This document shows, piece by piece, positions 62,877 to 64,000 of a DNA stretch of 64,000 bases (the stretch's first letter is position 1; the number at the start of each line of letters is the position of its first letter). Below the pieces are notes generated by a model. That model saw only the letters and a program-made list of their open reading frames with translations, was not told the origin of the DNA and searched no databases. The stretch is from contig NZ_JAWHTC010000005.1 in the NCBI RefSeq assembly GCF_032586155.1, positions 422,170-486,169 of the forward strand. Direction: 5' to 3'. The translations under genes were made by a program, and so were the position numbers. This DNA comes from JAWHTC01 sp032586155 (GTDB lineage: Bacteria > Pseudomonadota > Alphaproteobacteria > Rhodobacterales > Rhodobacteraceae).

Positions 62877-63593
62877 ATGGCTGTCCGTCCGCCCCTTGAT
62901 TTGAAACAGAAATACTTTGCGCAGACGTTCTGGGCACAAGAGCAACCGCGCTTGACACAATCGGCCTTTGTGGTCCTTTCGCGTCTGATCTACCGCCAAA
63001 ACATCAAGACCGGGCAATGCGACCCGTCTGTAGCCACGATCATGGATGACACGGGGCTGTGTGAACGGTCAGTCCGAAAGGCCTTCCGAGAACTGGAAAA
63101 GCGCGGGGCGGTCAAAAGCTATCGGCGATCGCAGCGATCACGAAACCAGTTTGTCGTCTTCTCTGTGGATGAAATCAAACAACACAAAAAGCAGGCCGGG
63201 CGCGATCCGTCCACAATCTCGGATGCTACCCTGCACGGTGATGCCGTTAACCCTGCACGCCCGTGCCGTCGGAGCCTGCATCCGGGTGCACCCGAAAATA
63301 TAAAAGAAAAAAATAAAGAAGAAATAATTGCTGAGAATGCGCGAAAGACCTCAACAGGGCCGGGTACACCGTGCGGCGGAGCGGCAAGCCCGGATGTCAG
63401 TGAAGGGGATTTTGAGCGGAGGGTTGCGAAGGTCTTTGAAAGACAGGGGTATGGGTATGAAGGTTTGCTCGAATTGGAGCCAGGGTTCATCACGTCAACA
63501 TATGAAGCATTCTGTCGTAGGGAGCTCGACTTCAACTCCGCAATCACGCAGTTGCTCAAGGCTTACCGATCGATCGACGGCGCGATGAAGTAG
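62877..63593 (+). CDS. Helix-turn-helix protein, probable replication/initiator type
   Basis: 238 residues. The N-terminal winged helix (LTQSAFVVLSRLIYRQNIKTG, CDPSVATIMDDTGLCERSVRKAFRELEKRG) is of the kind found in plasmid and phage replication proteins. A charged linker and a C-terminal helical domain (GYEGLLELEPGFITSTYEAF) follow. Function inferred from domain type and its place in the element. No helicase or primase motif. Confidence 0.65.
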   Translation: MAVRPPLDLKQKYFAQTFWAQEQPRLTQSAFVVLSRLIYRQNIKTGQCDPSVATIMDDTGLCERSVRKAFRELEKRGAVKSYRRSQRSRNQFVVFSVDEIKQHKKQAGRDPSTISDATLHGDAVNPARPCRRSLHPGAPENIKEKNKEEIIAENARKTSTGPGTPCGGAASPDVSEGDFERRVAKVFERQGYGYEGLLELEPGFITSTYEAFCRRELDFNSAITQLLKAYRSIDGAMK

Positions 63594-63811
63594 CACGAGC
63601 GAGATGTGCGGGTCCTTCCAGAGGGATGAATACTAAGCGGTCGCGCCAGCGCGCTTGATGTCTTGGCCTTAACAAATCCGAAAGCCTAAACAAAAAAACT
63701 TAACAAAACACATGAGCGTTGCACCTATCCTCTCGTCGATTGATGTGACAATGAGTGCATTGTTCCCGATGATGTGGTGCCCCGGTTGCAGCAGCGCGCC
63801 GCGCCCCTGGC
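63594..63811. other. Intergenic region at end of the mobile module
   Basis: 218 bases, AT-rich in the middle (run of A around 63690). No gene or clear hairpin terminator seen; a partial inverted repeat AAGCG / CGCTT near 63640 is too weak to call. Confidence 0.4.
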
Positions 63812-64000
63812 TTAGTGCAGCGTGTTAATCCCGGCGGTTTCGCCGAATGCGATCATACCGTGTTGGAGGAGCCCGAGTTCGAGGGGCGGCGGTGTGCGCG
63901 TGGCGATGGCATGGTCCAGCAGGCGGGTGGCGTTGCGGGTGAGGATATCCCCGGCCGTGGCCATGCGTTGATCCACCGGGGTGGTGGCAAGCACATCTTC
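63812..64000 (-). CDS. C-terminal end of an unidentified gene, partial at right edge
   Basis: A minus-strand frame is open from the window edge to a stop at 63812: TPVDQRMATAGDILTRNATRL and ELGLLQHGMIAFGETAGINTL. Codon pattern and composition look coding. The start is outside. I do not recognise the family. Confidence 0.45.
   Translation of the reverse strand, partial: EDVLATTPVDQRMATAGDILTRNATRLLDHAIATRTPPPLELGLLQHGMIAFGETAGINTLH

Overview
The window is chromosomal DNA from an alphaproteobacterium, most likely a marine Rhodobacterales (Roseobacter-type) bacterium. The evidence is protein-level: the flagellar proteins, the MoxR/DUF58/DUF4159 operon, the uptake-hydrogenase gene order and the regulators all read like that group. 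GC content is moderately high and genes overlap tightly (ATGA, TGATG junctions). No species can be named from sequence alone.

Layout. (1) 1-18.2 kb: a flagellar block (flgD, fliK, a FlgJ-type rod-binding protein, a FlgN-like chaperone, fliP, flgI, flgL, flgK, flgE, motB) interrupted by a five-gene MoxR AAA ATPase / DUF58 / two large membrane proteins / DUF1285 module. Several flagellar genes are damaged: flgE has an in-frame TAA, flgK is frameshifted at a 7-base homopolymer, and fliP lacks its 5' part. A phosphotransferase remnant lies at the left edge. (2) 18.3-28 kb: LacI-, IclR- and LysR-family regulators, tRNA-Arg(CCT), a class III aminotransferase, a CDGSH/FMN glutamate-synthase-like fusion, a glutathionyl-hydroquinone reductase and an MBL-fold protein, with IS3 debris and two gene remnants. 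(3) 28.1-51.5 kb: a complete uptake [NiFe]-hydrogenase island, hupSLC-hupDFGHIJK-hypABCDE-nicO-hypX-hupR-hupT-hupUV-hypF. It is bounded on the left by an IS5 remnant fused to a Gfo/Idh/MocA fragment and on the right by a decapitated tctA. (4) 51.5-54.7 kb: a GDP-mannose 3,5-epimerase-like enzyme and a NodZ-type fucosyltransferase. (5) 55.7-64 kb: a mobile region. It begins at the 5' half of a tRNA-Gly(TCC), then has a tyrosine recombinase, a membrane protein plus a secreted vWA protein with six exact-period 86-residue repeats, a hybrid remnant of two further integrase copies, an unknown protein, an AlpA-type regulator and a replication-type helix-turn-helix protein.

How the parts work together. 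HupSLC is a membrane-bound H2-oxidising enzyme whose small subunit has the six-cysteine proximal cluster typical of O2-tolerant group 1d enzymes. HupDFGHIJK, HypABCDEF and HypX mature it, and a NicO-like protein probably supplies nickel. HupUV (H2 sensor), HupT (kinase) and HupR (response regulator) control expression. A palindrome of the form TGGAA-N7-TTCCA occurs upstream of hupS, and twice (one copy with a mismatched first base) between the hupC terminator and hupD. This suggests both operons share one DNA-binding regulator. It is the most testable new regulatory signal in the window.
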